Shown here piece after piece: positions 1-9,728 of a stretch of DNA of 64,000 bases. How positions within the stretch are numbered: the stretch's first letter is position 1; each line of letters opens with the position of its first letter. Made by a program: the position numbers and the translations under genes. The notes under the pieces are model-generated. The model saw only the letters and a list, made by a program, of their open reading frames with translations, did not search any database and had not been told where the DNA came from. The DNA comes from Mycobacterium intermedium (GTDB taxonomy: Bacteria > Actinomycetota > Actinomycetes > Mycobacteriales > Mycobacteriaceae), in NCBI RefSeq assembly GCF_002086275.1, contig NZ_MVHT01000023.1, positions 1-64,000 of the forward strand, in the 5' to 3' direction.

Positions 1-27
1 CGAAGGCTGAATCGCACGATGGGGCAT
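1..27 (-). CDS. Left-edge truncated ORF (first nine codons only)
   Basis: An ATG at 27-25 on the minus strand opens a frame that runs off the window (M-P-H-R-A-I-Q-P-S). A good Shine-Dalgarno, GAGGAG (complement of 35-40), lies seven bases upstream, so this looks like a real gene start. The N terminus could suit an insertion-sequence transposase, but nine residues are too few to decide. Bases 28-135 otherwise show nothing recognisable. Confidence 0.35.
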
Positions 28-135
28 CACAACACTCCTCACTCAAAGAGGTGTTGCATCGATGGCTTGAAACCGCAGCTCGTGAGGGGGGCCATATCCC
101 ACACATTCGACGCAGACCTGCGACAGCGACGGGCC

Positions 136-1821
136 TCAATGGGAGACCTTGGGCGCCAGGTTTCCGACCAATTGGCCTAGCAGGGGCGGGATCTCGAGTC
201 TCGGCAACACCACCTCGACGAAGACCATCCGGTCGCGATGCGTGGCCGCCGCGGTGAGCGCATCGTCGAGTTCACCGTAGTTCTGCACCCGAAACGCCAG
301 ATGCTCCGACACCCCGAGGGCGCGGGGCACGTCGGTCCACCTCCACGCCACAATGTCGTTGTACGGGGCCGTCTCTCCGTGAATTGCCCGCTCAACGGTG
401 TAGCCGTCGTTGTTGACCACCACGATGACCGGCGACAGACCCTCACGGGAGAACGTACCGAGTTCCTGGATCGTCAACTGGGCGGCGCCATCCCCGATCA
501 GCAGGACCGTCCGGCGTTCTGGATGCGCGACCGCCGCCCCGACGGCGGCTGGGAGTGTGTAACCGATTGAGCCCCAAAGGGGTTGGCCGATGAACGTAAC
601 GCCGTGCGGTAGGCGGTGATCCGCCATCCCGTAGAACGAGGTGCCCTGATCGGCCAGCACGACATTGCCCGGGGTCAGGGCTGAGCAGAGTCGGTCCCAC
701 AGCATCTGCTGTGTCACCGGCTGATCCCGCGACGGTGTCGGCGGCGGAGGTGTGGCCGGGGGAGGGGTGATGGGTGGCGAAGATATTCCGCGCTCGGTCA
801 GGATCGAGGCTAGGGCATGCAGCGCGGCGCCCATCTCCAACGGCGCGAAGACTTCACCCGCGACGCTGCTCTGGTATTGATTGACGTCGATGGTCCTGGC
901 CGGGTCGATGCGCTGACTGAAGAAGCCACTGACCATATCGGTGAACACCACGCCGGCCGTCACCAACACCGGTGCCTGCTCGATGGCCTCGCGAACCCAA
1001 GGGGCGCTGGCCGCCCCGGCGTAGATGCCCAGGAAGTTCGGCGAGCTCTCGTCGAGCAGACTCTTGCCCCACATCAACGTGGCGTGGGGTACCACGTCGG
1101 CGCCCAGTAGCGCTTCGAGCTCGTTGACGGCCTGCAAGCGGTGTACCAGCAGATCGGCGAGCACGGTCAATTGGTGGTCGCCGATGAGTTTTGCGGCCGC
1201 CTCGGTGAACATGGCCAGGGCGCGCGGACTGGTGCCGCCGGTGTACCGGGGCAGGGGCGCCGCCGGCGGCTCGGTGGGGAAGCGTGCCACGTCCGTCGAC
1301 AACAGCAGATACCCCGGGCGCTTCTGCTCCCGCACCTCGGACAGCACCCGGTCGATCTCCCTGCAGGCCGTCGCTGGCATGAGATTCGCTTGGGCACAGG
1401 TGATTTCGCGGCTGATGCGCAGGAAGCGCTCGAAGTCGCCGTCGCCGAGCGAATGATGCAGTGCACGACGGGCACCCTGGGCGTCTTTGGACGGGCCGCC
1501 CACGATGTGCACCACCGGCACGTGCTCGGCATAGCTGCCCGCCACCGCGTTGGTCGCCGACAGCTCGCCGACCCCGAAAGTCGTTACCACAGCCGACATC
1601 CCGCGCAGCCGACCGTAGCCGTCCGCGGCGTACCCGGCGTTCAGTTCGTTGGCGCTGCCCACCCAACGAATGGTCGGGTGGGCCACGATGTGGTCGAGAA
1701 ATTCCAGGTTGTAGTCACCGGGCACGCCGAAGATCTCAGAGACGCCGAGTTCGGCCAGCCGGTCGAGCAGGTAGTCGCCGACGGTGTAAACGGAGTTGGT
1801 CGCTGGATCAGTCACGAACAT
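136..1821 (-). CDS. pdc: Thiamine-diphosphate 2-keto-acid decarboxylase
   Basis: 561 aa, the orthologue of M. tuberculosis Rv0853c (pdc/kdc, about 560 aa), whose product decarboxylates branched-chain and aromatic 2-keto acids to aldehydes. The N-terminal pyrimidine-binding domain has FGVPGDYN and the [13 protein letters not shown] stretch with the ThDP-activating Glu. The C-terminal half has the GDG...NN ThDP/Mg signature (IGDGAAQLT ... [11 protein letters not shown]). A Pro-rich linker near residues 345-365 joins the middle and C-terminal domains. I chose the ATG at 1821; the longer frame would run into the divergent neighbour, and a GTG at 1815 is an alternative. It is transcribed away from the SRPBCC gene at 1881 across 59 bp, which must hold both promoters. 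Confidence 0.93.
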   Translation of the reverse strand: MFVTDPATNSVYTVGDYLLDRLAELGVSEIFGVPGDYNLEFLDHIVAHPTIRWVGSANELNAGYAADGYGRLRGMSAVVTTFGVGELSATNAVAGSYAEHVPVVHIVGGPSKDAQGARRALHHSLGDGDFERFLRISREITCAQANLMPATACREIDRVLSEVREQKRPGYLLLSTDVARFPTEPPAAPLPRYTGGTSPRALAMFTEAAAKLIGDHQLTVLADLLVHRLQAVNELEALLGADVVPHATLMWGKSLLDESSPNFLGIYAGAASAPWVREAIEQAPVLVTAGVVFTDMVSGFFSQRIDPARTIDVNQYQSSVAGEVFAPLEMGAALHALASILTERGISSPPITPPPATPPPPTPSRDQPVTQQMLWDRLCSALTPGNVVLADQGTSFYGMADHRLPHGVTFIGQPLWGSIGYTLPAAVGAAVAHPERRTVLLIGDGAAQLTIQELGTFSREGLSPVIVVVNNDGYTVERAIHGETAPYNDIVAWRWTDVPRALGVSEHLAFRVQNYGELDDALTAAATHRDRMVFVEVVLPRLEIPPLLGQLVGNLAPKVSH

Positions 1822-1880
1822 GACGGTACGCCGGAAAGTCGTGCTTCCCGGCCGGACGCCCGTTCGATATCGTGCGGGCC

Positions 1881-2324
1881 ATGGCAATCAAAGAATCCCG
1901 CGAAATTCTCATCGAAGCCAGTCCCGAGGAGATTCTGGACGTCATCGCAGAGTTCGAAGCGATGCCCGAATGGTCCGGACCGCACGAAAGCGCGGAAGTG
2001 CTGGAGACCGGGGAAGACGGCCGGCCCAGCAAGGTCAAGATGCGGGTGAAGACGGCGGGCATCACCGACGAGCAGGTGGTGGCCTACACCTGGAAGGACA
2101 ACGTGGTGAGTTGGTCGCTGGTCAGCTCCGGCCAGCAGAAGTCGCAGGACGGCAGTTACACCTTGATTCCCAAGGGCGACAACACCTTGGTCAAGTTCGA
2201 GGTGACCGTCGACCCGAATGTGCCGCTGCCGGGCTTCGTGCTCAAGCGTGCCGTCAAAGGGACGATGGACGCCGCCACGCAGGAACTGCGCTCGCAGGTG
2301 TTGAAAGTGAAGAAGGGCAAGTAG
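1881..2324 (+). CDS. SRPBCC (START-like) family protein, first of three local paralogues
   Basis: 147 aa, matching Rv0854 in length and position. It has the SRPBCC/polyketide-cyclase opening ([17 protein letters not shown]), a central beta-sheet and a C-terminal helix. The fold binds hydrophobic ligands; the ligand is unknown. Only five bases separate it from far, so the two are probably co-transcribed. ATG at 1881 is preferred over an upstream GTG because the paralogues at 3467 and 4532 begin the same way (MA-x-x-x-SREI). The repeated pairing with far suggests lipid or acyl-CoA handling, which is inference. Confidence 0.85.
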   Translation: MAIKESREILIEASPEEILDVIAEFEAMPEWSGPHESAEVLETGEDGRPSKVKMRVKTAGITDEQVVAYTWKDNVVSWSLVSSGQQKSQDGSYTLIPKGDNTLVKFEVTVDPNVPLPGFVLKRAVKGTMDAATQELRSQVLKVKKGK

Positions 2325-2329
2325 CACCG

Positions 2330-3409
2330 GTGAGTGACGGGGGGCCTCTGGCCGGGGTGAAGGTCATCGAACTCGGCGGGATCGGTCCCGGTCCCCATGC
2401 CGGGATGGTGCTTGCCGATCTGGGGGCCGACGTGGTGCGGGTGCGTCGGCCCGGCGGTCTGCAGATGCCGTCCGAGGATCGCGATCTGCTGCACCGCGGG
2501 AAGCGGATCGTCGACCTGGATGTCAAGACGCAGCCGGGAACGCTCCTGGAGCTGGCGGCGAAGGCCGACGTATTGCTGGACTGCTTCCGTCCCGGCACCT
2601 GCGAACGACTCGGCATCGGTCCCGAGGACTGCGCCGCGGTCAATCCGCGATTGATCTTCGCGCGCATCACCGGGTGGGGACAGGAAGGCCCGCTCGCGTC
2701 GACCGCGGGTCACGACATCAATTACCTGTCGGCCACCGGCGCGCTGTCGGCCCTCGGTTACGCCGACCGTCCGCCTATGCCGCCGCTGAACCTCGTCGCG
2801 GACTTCGGCGGCGGCTCGATGTTGGTGCTGCTGGGCATCGTGGCCGCGCTCTACGAACGGGAACGCTCCGGCAAGGGCCAGGTCGTGGATGCCGCGATGG
2901 TGGACGGGGTCAGCGTGCTCGCCCAGATGATGTGGACGATGAAGTCAATCGGCAGCCTGCGCGACCGGCGCGAATCCTTCCTGCTCGACGGCGGCGCCCC
3001 CTTCTACCGGTGCTACGAGACATCCGACGGCAAGTACATGGCCGTCGGCGCCATCGAGCCGCAATTTTTCGCGGCGTTGCTCGACGGCTTGGGATTTTCG
3101 GCCGCCGAGGTCCCCAATCAGCTCGACATCGCCGCGTATCCGCGGATGCACGAGCTCTTCGCCGAGCGCTTCGCCAGCCGCACGCGCGACGAGTGGGCCG
3201 AGGTCTTCGGCGGCACGGATGCTTGCGTCACCCCCGTGCTCACCTGGAATGAAGCCGCTAGCGACGGGCACCTGACCGCGCGCTCCACGGTGATCACCGC
3301 CCACGGCGTCGAGCAGGCTGCGCCGGCCCCACGCTTCTCCCGAACACCGGCCGGACCGGTCGGCGCACCGCCGCGTTCGACCACTGCGCTCTCTGAAATC
3401 GGGTGGTAA
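2330..3409 (+). CDS. far: CaiB/BaiF (family III) acyl-CoA transferase / racemase
   Basis: 359 aa, the orthologue of Rv0855 (far, fatty-acid-CoA racemase). It opens with the family III pattern GVKVIELGGIGPGPHAGMVL. The racemase catalytic pair is present: H128 in GHDINYL and D158 in NLVADFGGG, equivalent to H126/D156 of alpha-methylacyl-CoA racemase. It probably epimerises 2-methyl-branched acyl-CoA so that the S form enters beta-oxidation, matching fadA/fadB downstream. The GTG start at 2330 gives the family length, while the open frame upstream overlaps the SRPBCC gene and has no matching protein. Confidence 0.92.
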   Translation: MSDGGPLAGVKVIELGGIGPGPHAGMVLADLGADVVRVRRPGGLQMPSEDRDLLHRGKRIVDLDVKTQPGTLLELAAKADVLLDCFRPGTCERLGIGPEDCAAVNPRLIFARITGWGQEGPLASTAGHDINYLSATGALSALGYADRPPMPPLNLVADFGGGSMLVLLGIVAALYERERSGKGQVVDAAMVDGVSVLAQMMWTMKSIGSLRDRRESFLLDGGAPFYRCYETSDGKYMAVGAIEPQFFAALLDGLGFSAAEVPNQLDIAAYPRMHELFAERFASRTRDEWAEVFGGTDACVTPVLTWNEAASDGHLTARSTVITAHGVEQAAPAPRFSRTPAGPVGAPPRSTTALSEIGW

Positions 3410-3466
3410 CGCGGTATTTGCGTCAAATACGGCCCGCAAACCTCACAGCGTTGTAGTTTGGCACCA

Positions 3467-3922
3467 ATGGCTGTCCAAGCATCGCGGGAAATCGTGATCG
3501 ACGCGCCGCCGGAGAAGATCATGGCGGCGCTGCGAGACGTGGACATCTTGCCGCACCTGTCTCCGCTGCATAAGCACGTAGAAGTCATCGATTCGTATCC
3601 CGACGGGATGCCCCATCATGTGAAGGCCACCGTCAAGCTCATGGGGATCGTCGACAGGGAGATCCTGGAATACCACTGGGGTCCGGACTGGGTGGTTTGG
3701 GACGCCAAAGAGACGTTCCAGCAACACGGCCAGCACATCGAATACACCGTCAAACCGGAGGGCGTCGACAAGTCGCGAGTTCGGTTTGACATCACCGTCG
3801 AACCGTCCGGGTTGATCCCGGGTTTCGTGGTCAAGCGTGCCACCAGGGCGGTGTTGGAGTCCGCGACTGAAGGGCTGCGCAGGTGGTTCGACGGTGACAA
3901 CAACGCAGCCGAACCCGAATAG
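3467..3922 (+). CDS. SRPBCC family protein, second local paralogue
   Basis: 151 aa, matching Rv0856. It shares the MAVQASREIVIDAPP opening and the core motif EYHWGPDWVVWDA almost word for word with the paralogue at 4532, and less so with 1881, so 3467 and 4532 are the closer pair. ATG at 3467 lies 57 bp after far. It is predicted to be a soluble hydrophobic-ligand-binding or cyclase-fold protein. No catalytic residues can be assigned. Confidence 0.85.
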   Translation: MAVQASREIVIDAPPEKIMAALRDVDILPHLSPLHKHVEVIDSYPDGMPHHVKATVKLMGIVDREILEYHWGPDWVVWDAKETFQQHGQHIEYTVKPEGVDKSRVRFDITVEPSGLIPGFVVKRATRAVLESATEGLRRWFDGDNNAAEPE

Positions 3923-3978
3923 CCCGACCTGACCGGCAGCGGACGTTTGTTCCCGCTGTGAGCGGGAAGTCGAAGCCT

Positions 3979-4083
3979 ATGTCACCGATTTGCGATACCT
4001 GCGGAATCGAGTACGACGAAGCGGGCGACTCGAGTTTCCGCTCCGCGCGCTCTGCGCTGAAGTCCAGCGATCACACGGTGTGA
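3979..4083 (+). CDS. Possible mini-ORF with a CxxC knuckle (34 aa)
   Basis: An ATG at 3979 opens a 34-codon frame (MSPICDTCGIEYDEAGD...) ending at TGA 4081-4083, with a GGAAG stretch about nine bases upstream. CDTCG looks like one half of a zinc ribbon. Only two cysteines are present, so it may be the decayed or truncated head of a zinc-ribbon protein rather than an active gene. It fills the gap between the SRPBCC and membrane-protein genes. Confidence 0.22.
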   Translation: MSPICDTCGIEYDEAGDSSFRSARSALKSSDHTV

Positions 4084-4099
4084 CATGGAAACCCCAACC

Positions 4100-4453
4100 A
4101 TGTCCGATTCACCCGGACAACAGGACAAGAGGACGTTCGGCGCGGCCGCACGCTTCGGCGTTGCGGTAGTGGCTGTCGCGCTGCTGGTGCTTGCTTTGAC
4201 GCTCGCGTGGGTGAGTGGTTGCAAGTCCGGATCCGGTCCGGAATCCCTCGCGCACTGTGGAGCGGTGCAGCGTCAGTCCTTCGCGCTCGGTGCGCCGCTG
4301 GTTCTATTGGCCGGCGGCATCATCGCGTTCATCCGCACCTACCAGGTTTGGCGCCGCGGAGAACGCTGGTGGGGCTGGCAAGGTGCCGGCTGGTTTCTGC
4401 TCGTGCTGATGCTGATAGCGCTGACCATGACCGCGCCGTTGGCGCTGCTCTAG
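4100..4453 (+). CDS. Small three-helix membrane protein of unknown function
   Basis: 117 aa from ATG 4100; an in-frame ATG at 4085 would add five residues. Three hydrophobic segments are visible at about residues 20-38, 61-78 and 96-117. Two cysteines (C41, C53) lie in the first extramembrane loop and an Arg/Trp-rich segment (RTYQVWRRGERWW) sits between helices 2 and 3, setting a positive-inside face. I do not recognise a family. It sits between two SRPBCC paralogues and appears to be extra relative to the M. tuberculosis order Rv0856-Rv0857. Confidence 0.7.
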   Translation: MSDSPGQQDKRTFGAAARFGVAVVAVALLVLALTLAWVSGCKSGSGPESLAHCGAVQRQSFALGAPLVLLAGGIIAFIRTYQVWRRGERWWGWQGAGWFLLVLMLIALTMTAPLALL

Positions 4454-4531
4454 AGGGCAGTTCGGCGCGATCGCCGACGAGCATTCCAGTTACGTAGTAC
4501 GTGGGGCATTGCGTTGCTAACTTGGTAAGCA

Positions 4532-4993
4532 ATGGCCATACAAGCATCACGCGAGATCGTCATCGAGGCGCCGCCCGATGCAATTCTGGACGCGCTTGCC
4601 GACATGGATGCGGTGCCGTCGTGGTCGTCGGTGCACAAGTCATGCAAGGTCATTGACACCCACGCGGATGGCCGGCCGCATCACGTCAAGGTGACCATCA
4701 GGGTCACCGGAATCACCGACACCGAATTGCTCGAATACCACTGGGGTCCGGACTGGGTCGTGTGGGATGCGGCCAAGACCGCCCAGCAGTACGGCCAACA
4801 CGGTGAATACAACTTGGTCCGCGAGGGTGACAACAAGACGCGGGTGCGGTTCACCATCACGGTCGAACCGGTGGCGCCGTTGCCGGCGTTCTGGGCCAGC
4901 AAAGCCCGCAAGAAGATTCTCAACGCCGCAACCGAAGGGCTGCGCAAGCGAGTTATGGAGATGGCTGAGCCCGGAGCGCGGCCAGCCGTCTGA
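4532..4993 (+). CDS. SRPBCC family protein, third local paralogue
   Basis: 153 aa, matching Rv0857 and closest to the paralogue at 3467 (shared SREIVIEAPPD and EYHWGPDWVVWDA). It is preceded by an AT-richer stretch (TTACGTAGTACGTGG) that may be its promoter. The last 41 bases overlap convergently with the 3' end of dapC on the other strand, so the two transcripts are complementary at their ends. Function is unknown beyond the ligand-binding fold. Confidence 0.86.
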   Translation: MAIQASREIVIEAPPDAILDALADMDAVPSWSSVHKSCKVIDTHADGRPHHVKVTIRVTGITDTELLEYHWGPDWVVWDAAKTAQQYGQHGEYNLVREGDNKTRVRFTITVEPVAPLPAFWASKARKKILNAATEGLRKRVMEMAEPGARPAV

Positions 4994-6134
4994 TCGCCTC
5001 GTCGAGGGTGTCATCGCGCTTGCAAAAGGTGAACCGCACCAAGTGATTCCACAGGTCGTTGTGGGGCGCCGCCGGATCGCAGAACGCCGACATCGGGATG
5101 GCCGCCACCCCGGCTTTTTCGGGTAGCTCGGCGCAGAACTTGGTGCTGTCGTCGTAGCCCAGCGGTCGCGGGTCGGCGCACAGGAAGTAGGTGCCGTAGG
5201 AGTCGTGGACCGCGAAACCGATCTCGCTGAGTCCGGCTTTCAGCCGGTCGCGCCTGGTCTGCAGCGAGGTGCGCAGTTCGGCCACCCACGCATCCTGGGT
5301 GTTCAGGGCCAGGGCCACCGCGGGTTGGAAGGGGGCACCGCCCACGTAACTCAGATACTGCTTGGCTGCGCGTACGCCCTTGATGAGTTCGGCTGGGCCG
5401 CACGCCCACCCGATCTTCCAGCCGGTGCAATTGAACATCTTGGCCGCACTCGAGATGGTGATCGTGCGCTCAGCCATGCCGTCGAAGGTGGCCAAGGGTA
5501 GATGCTCGTGGCCGTCATACACCAGGTGCTCGTAGACCTCGTCGGTGATGACCAAGAGGTCCGCGGCCGTCGCGATTTCTGCGATCGCCGCTGACTCTTC
5601 CTTGGTGAGCACTGTTCCGGTCGGATTGTGCGGCGAGTTGACGATCAGCGTTTTGGTCCGCGGCGTCAGCGCGCGTTTCAGTGCGTCCACGTCCAATGCG
5701 AAGCCGCGGCCGTCGGCAACCAAGGGCACGGCTTTACGGTGGGCCCCGGCCATCGCCACCACGGGCGAGTAGGAGTCGTAGAACGGCTCGATCAGCAGCA
5801 CCTCCGAGCCGGGTTCGACGAGGCCGAGCACCGCGGCCGCGATGGCCTCCGTCGCGCCGACTGTCACCAGGATCTCGGTATCGGGGTCGTACTCAATGCC
5901 GAAATGCCGTTGTCGTTGGGCGGCGATCGCCTGGCGCAGCGGTTGTATGCCCAGCCCGGGCGGATATTGGTTGACACCATCGGCGATGGCGTCCTGGGCG
6001 GCCTTGAGCATTTCCGGTGGGCCGTCCTCGTCGGGAAAGCCTTGTCCCAGGTTCACCGCGCCGATCCGCGCTGCCAGGGCCGACATCTCGGCGAAAATCG
6101 TGGTCGCGTACGGGCGCAGGCGCGACACGGTCAT
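4953..6134 (-). CDS. dapC: N-succinyldiaminopimelate aminotransferase (PLP, class I/II)
   Basis: 393 aa, the orthologue of Rv0858c (dapC, about 397 aa), which aminates N-succinyl-2-amino-6-ketopimelate in the lysine/meso-DAP pathway feeding peptidoglycan. Fold-type I features are clear: NLGQGFPDEDGPP, VTVGATEAI, NSPHNPTGT, VITDEVYEHL, the PLP-lysine motif SSAAKMFNCTGWK and the C-terminal RFTFCK arginine segment. ATG at 6134 gives the family N terminus (MTVSRLRPYA). It is divergent from fadA across a 222-bp gap. Confidence 0.93.
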   Translation of the reverse strand: MTVSRLRPYATTIFAEMSALAARIGAVNLGQGFPDEDGPPEMLKAAQDAIADGVNQYPPGLGIQPLRQAIAAQRQRHFGIEYDPDTEILVTVGATEAIAAAVLGLVEPGSEVLLIEPFYDSYSPVVAMAGAHRKAVPLVADGRGFALDVDALKRALTPRTKTLIVNSPHNPTGTVLTKEESAAIAEIATAADLLVITDEVYEHLVYDGHEHLPLATFDGMAERTITISSAAKMFNCTGWKIGWACGPAELIKGVRAAKQYLSYVGGAPFQPAVALALNTQDAWVAELRTSLQTRRDRLKAGLSEIGFAVHDSYGTYFLCADPRPLGYDDSTKFCAELPEKAGVAAIPMSAFCDPAAPHNDLWNHLVRFTFCKRDDTLDEAIRRLAALRAQPSP

Positions 6135-6261
6135 GGTGGACGAGCTTAAGGCCACCGAGTGCGCCCGTTCGACTCGTCGAGCGTCCTGCCAGCGTGACGT
6201 TGGGCGTTGATTGCCACGCGTGCGTGACGCTCGGCGGGTGGGGTGGGTCCCTGCTGTGCGC

Positions 6262-6277
6262 CCAACCAACAGGTTGG
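6262..6277. promoter_or_regulatory. Inverted repeat upstream of fadA-fadB
   Basis: CCAACC-aaca-GGTTGG, with perfect 6-bp arms, sits 80 bp upstream of the fadA start in the dapC/fadA divergent gap. It is followed by a short direct repeat TTACTG-N4-TTACTG at about 6290-6305. A repressor operator for the beta-oxidation operon is a reasonable reading but no known regulator motif is matched. Confidence 0.35.
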
Positions 6278-6356
6278 CCGGGCACCCTGTTACTGTTCAG
6301 TTACTGGACCTAGTCTCTAAGACGGATCCGAACCCCCTTTTGGAACAGGAATCAAC

Positions 6357-7568
6357 ATGTCCGAAGAAGCCTTTGTTTATGAGGCAATCCGCACACCCCG
6401 CGGCAAGCAGCGCAACGGCTCGCTGCACGAAGTCAAGCCGGTAGACCTGGTCGTCGGCCTTATCGACGAACTGCGCAAGCGCAACCCCGACCTCGACGAG
6501 AACCTGATCAGCGACGTCATCCTGGGCTGCGTTTCACCCGTCGGTGACCAGGGCGGAGACATCGCCCGCGCCGCCGTGCTGAAGGCGGGCATGCCCGTCA
6601 CCTCGGGTGGCGTACAGCTCAACCGGTTCTGCGCTTCCGGTCTGGAAGCAGTCAACACGGCCGCGCAGAAGGTGCGGTCGGGCTGGGACGACCTGGTGCT
6701 GGCCGGCGGTGTGGAGTCGATGAGCCGCGTGCCGATGGGATCCGACGGCGGCGCCATGGGCCTGGACCCGGCCACCAACTACGACGTCATGTTCGTCCCG
6801 CAGGGGATCGGCGCTGACCTGATCGCCACCATCGAGGGCTTCTCCCGCGACGACGTCGACAACTACGCGCTGCGCAGCCAGCAGAAGGCCGCCGAGGCAT
6901 GGTCGGGCGGCTACTTCGCCAAGTCCGTGGTGCCGGTCCGCGACCAGAACGGCCTGCTGATCCTCGACCACGACGAGCACATGCGGCCAGACACCACCAA
7001 GGAAGGCCTGGGCAAGCTGAAGCCGGCCTTCGAGGCTCTGGCGGCGATGGGCGGCTTCGACGACGTCGCCCTGCAGAAATACCACTACGTCGAGAAGATC
7101 AACCACGTCCACACCGGCGGCAACTCCTCCGGGATCGTCGACGGCGCGGCTCTGGTGATGATCGGCTCGGAGAAGGCGGGACAGGCCATCAACGCCACCC
7201 CGCGGGCGCGCATCGTCGCCACCGCGGTCAGCGGTGCCGACCCGGTGATCATGCTGACCGGGCCTACCCCGGCCACCAAGAAGGTGCTCGACCGCGCCGG
7301 CCTGACCGTCGACGACATCGATCTGTTCGAGCTCAATGAGGCGTTCGCGTCGGTGGTGCTGAAGTTCCAGAAGGACCTCAACATCCCCGATGAGAAGCTC
7401 AACGTGAACGGCGGCGCGATCGCGATGGGTCACCCGCTGGGCGCCACCGGCGCCATGATCCTGGGCACGATGGTCGACGAGTTGGAGCGGCGTAACGCCC
7501 GGCGTGCGTTGGTCACGCTCTGTATTGGTGGCGGCATGGGTGTCGCAACGATCATTGAGAGGGTTTAA
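6357..7568 (+). CDS. fadA: Acetyl-CoA acyltransferase (thiolase), beta-oxidation complex beta subunit
   Basis: 403 aa, the orthologue of Rv0859. It cleaves 3-ketoacyl-CoA with CoA. The nucleophile C92 lies in [10 protein letters not shown], and the C-terminal acid/base motifs are [15 protein letters not shown] (His) and TLCIGGGMG (Cys); NEAFASV is also present. ATG at 6357 has an AGGA Shine-Dalgarno. Four bases separate it from fadB, as expected for the alpha2-beta2 trifunctional complex (M. tuberculosis TFP). Confidence 0.96.
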   Translation: MSEEAFVYEAIRTPRGKQRNGSLHEVKPVDLVVGLIDELRKRNPDLDENLISDVILGCVSPVGDQGGDIARAAVLKAGMPVTSGGVQLNRFCASGLEAVNTAAQKVRSGWDDLVLAGGVESMSRVPMGSDGGAMGLDPATNYDVMFVPQGIGADLIATIEGFSRDDVDNYALRSQQKAAEAWSGGYFAKSVVPVRDQNGLLILDHDEHMRPDTTKEGLGKLKPAFEALAAMGGFDDVALQKYHYVEKINHVHTGGNSSGIVDGAALVMIGSEKAGQAINATPRARIVATAVSGADPVIMLTGPTPATKKVLDRAGLTVDDIDLFELNEAFASVVLKFQKDLNIPDEKLNVNGGAIAMGHPLGATGAMILGTMVDELERRNARRALVTLCIGGGMGVATIIERV

Positions 7569-7572
7569 GTAG

Positions 7573-9717
7573 ATGGCCGACAACACAATTCAGTGGGACA
7601 AGGATGCCGACGGCATCGTCACGCTGACCCTGGACGACCCGTCGGGCTCGGCCAACGTCATGAACGAGGCCTACGTCGAGTCCATGGGCAAGGCCGTGGA
7701 TCGTCTTGTGGCTGAGAAGGACTCGATCACGGGGGTGGTCATCACCAGTGCGAAGAAGACCTTCTTCGCGGGTGGCGACGTGAAGAGCATGATCCAGATC
7801 GGCCCCGAAAACGCCGGTGAGGCTTTCGATCTGGTCGAGACGATCAAGAAGCAGCTGCGCACCCTCGAAACCTTGGGCAAGCCGGTGGTGGCGGCGCTCA
7901 ACGGCGCCGCACTGGGCGGCGGGCTGGAAATCGCGCTGGCCTGCCACCACCGCATCGCCGCCGACGTCAAGGGCTCGCAGTTCGGTTTTCCCGAGGCGAC
8001 GCTGGGTCTTTTGCCCGGCGCCGGCGGCGTCACCCGCACGGTGCGAATGCTGGGAATTCAGAACGCCTTTGTGAACGTGCTGTCGCAGGGCACCCGGTTC
8101 AAGCCGGCCAAGGCCAAGGAGCTCGGTCTGATCGACGAGCTGGTGCCCACCGTCGAGGAACTCGTGCCCGCCGCCAAGGCGTGGATCAAGGCCAACCCGG
8201 ACGCTTACGAACAGCCTTGGGACAAGAAGGGTTACAAGATCCCCGGCGGCACGCCGTCGTCCCCGGCCCTGGCGTCCATCCTGCCGTCGTTCCCGGCGTT
8301 GCTGCGCAAGCAGCTCAAGGGCGCGCCGATGCCGGCGCCGAAGGCCATCCTGGCCACGGCGGTCGAGGGTGCGCAGGTCGACTTCGACACCGCCAGCCGC
8401 ATCGAGAGCCGTTACTTCACCAAGCTGGTCACCGGCCAGGTCGCGAAGAACATGATCCAGGCGTTCTTCTTCGACCTGCAGACCATCAACAACGGCGGGT
8501 CGCGGCCAGAGGGCATCGAGCCGGTCAAGATCAACAAGATCGGTGTGCTCGGCGCCGGCATGATGGGCGCGGGCATCGCGTACGTCTCGGCCAAGGCCGG
8601 CTACGACGTGGTGCTCAAGGACGTCTCGCTGGAAGCGGCGCAGAAGGGTAAGGGCTACTCCGAGAAGCTCGAAGCCAAGGCGCTGGAGCGGGGCCGCACC
8701 ACCAAGGAAAAGAGCGACGCCCTGCTGGCCCGCATCACCCCGACCGCCGACGCCGCGGACCTCAAGGGCGTGGACTTCGTCATCGAGGCGGTCTTCGAGA
8801 ACCAGGAACTCAAGCACAAGGTGTTCCAGGAGATCGAGGACATCGTCGAGCCCAACGCGGTGCTGGGGTCCAACACCTCGACGCTGCCGATCACCGGTCT
8901 GGCGACCGGCGTCAAGCGGCAGGAGGACTTCATCGGGATCCACTTCTTCTCGCCGGTCGACAAGATGCCGCTGGTGGAAATCATCAAGGGCGAGAAGACG
9001 TCTGACGAAGCCCTGGCTCGGGTGTTCGACTACACGCTGGCCATCGGCAAGACCCCGATCGTGGTCAACGACAGCCGCGGGTTCTTCACCTCCCGCGTCA
9101 TCGGCACCTTCGTCAACGAGGCGCTGGCGATGCTGGGCGAGGGTGTCGAGCCGGCCAGCATCGAGCAGGCCGGTTCGCAGGCCGGGTACCCGGCGCCGCC
9201 GCTGCAGCTGTCCGACGAGCTCAACCTGGAGCTGATGCACAAGATCGCCGTCGCCACCCGCAAGGGTGTCGAGGAGGCCGGTGGCACCTACGAGCCGCAC
9301 CCGGCCGAGGCCGTCGTCGAGAAGATGATCGAGCTGGGCCGGTCGGGTCGGTTGAAGGGCGCCGGGTTCTACGAGTACGCCGACGGCAAGCGGGTCGGAT
9401 TGTGGCCGGGCCTGCGGGAGACGTTCAAGTCGGGCTCGTCCGAGCCGCCGCTGCAGGACATGATCGACCGCATGCTGTTCGCCGAGGCCCTGGAAACACA
9501 GAAGTGCCTCGACGAGGGCGTGCTGACGTCGACGGCGGACGCCAACATCGGCTCGATCATGGGCATCGGCTTCCCGCCGTGGACCGGTGGAAGCGCGCAG
9601 CTCATCGTGGGCTACGAAGGCCCGCTTGGCCGCGGCAAGGAGGCCTTCCTGGCCCGTGCCCGTGAGCTGGCGGAGAAGTACGGCGACAGGTTCCTGCCGC
9701 CGGCCTCGCTGAGCTAG
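7573..9717 (+). CDS. fadB: Trifunctional beta-oxidation enzyme, alpha subunit (hydratase / 3-hydroxyacyl-CoA dehydrogenase)
   Basis: 714 aa, the orthologue of Rv0860. The N-terminal crotonase domain (about 1-290) has oxyanion-hole and acid residues E119 (GGGLEIALA) and E141 (FGFPEATLG). The NAD-binding domain begins with GVLGAGMMGAG (G327-x-G329-x2-G332), and the dehydrogenase His is H457 (IGIHFFSP). A tandem C-terminal HAD domain ends near residue 700. It forms the complex with FadA. The stop is followed within 12 bp by a long hairpin at 9729-9784. Confidence 0.96.
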   Translation: MADNTIQWDKDADGIVTLTLDDPSGSANVMNEAYVESMGKAVDRLVAEKDSITGVVITSAKKTFFAGGDVKSMIQIGPENAGEAFDLVETIKKQLRTLETLGKPVVAALNGAALGGGLEIALACHHRIAADVKGSQFGFPEATLGLLPGAGGVTRTVRMLGIQNAFVNVLSQGTRFKPAKAKELGLIDELVPTVEELVPAAKAWIKANPDAYEQPWDKKGYKIPGGTPSSPALASILPSFPALLRKQLKGAPMPAPKAILATAVEGAQVDFDTASRIESRYFTKLVTGQVAKNMIQAFFFDLQTINNGGSRPEGIEPVKINKIGVLGAGMMGAGIAYVSAKAGYDVVLKDVSLEAAQKGKGYSEKLEAKALERGRTTKEKSDALLARITPTADAADLKGVDFVIEAVFENQELKHKVFQEIEDIVEPNAVLGSNTSTLPITGLATGVKRQEDFIGIHFFSPVDKMPLVEIIKGEKTSDEALARVFDYTLAIGKTPIVVNDSRGFFTSRVIGTFVNEALAMLGEGVEPASIEQAGSQAGYPAPPLQLSDELNLELMHKIAVATRKGVEEAGGTYEPHPAEAVVEKMIELGRSGRLKGAGFYEYADGKRVGLWPGLRETFKSGSSEPPLQDMIDRMLFAEALETQKCLDEGVLTSTADANIGSIMGIGFPPWTGGSAQLIVGYEGPLGRGKEAFLARARELAEKYGDRFLPPASLS

Positions 9718-9728
9718 CGTTACCCGCT

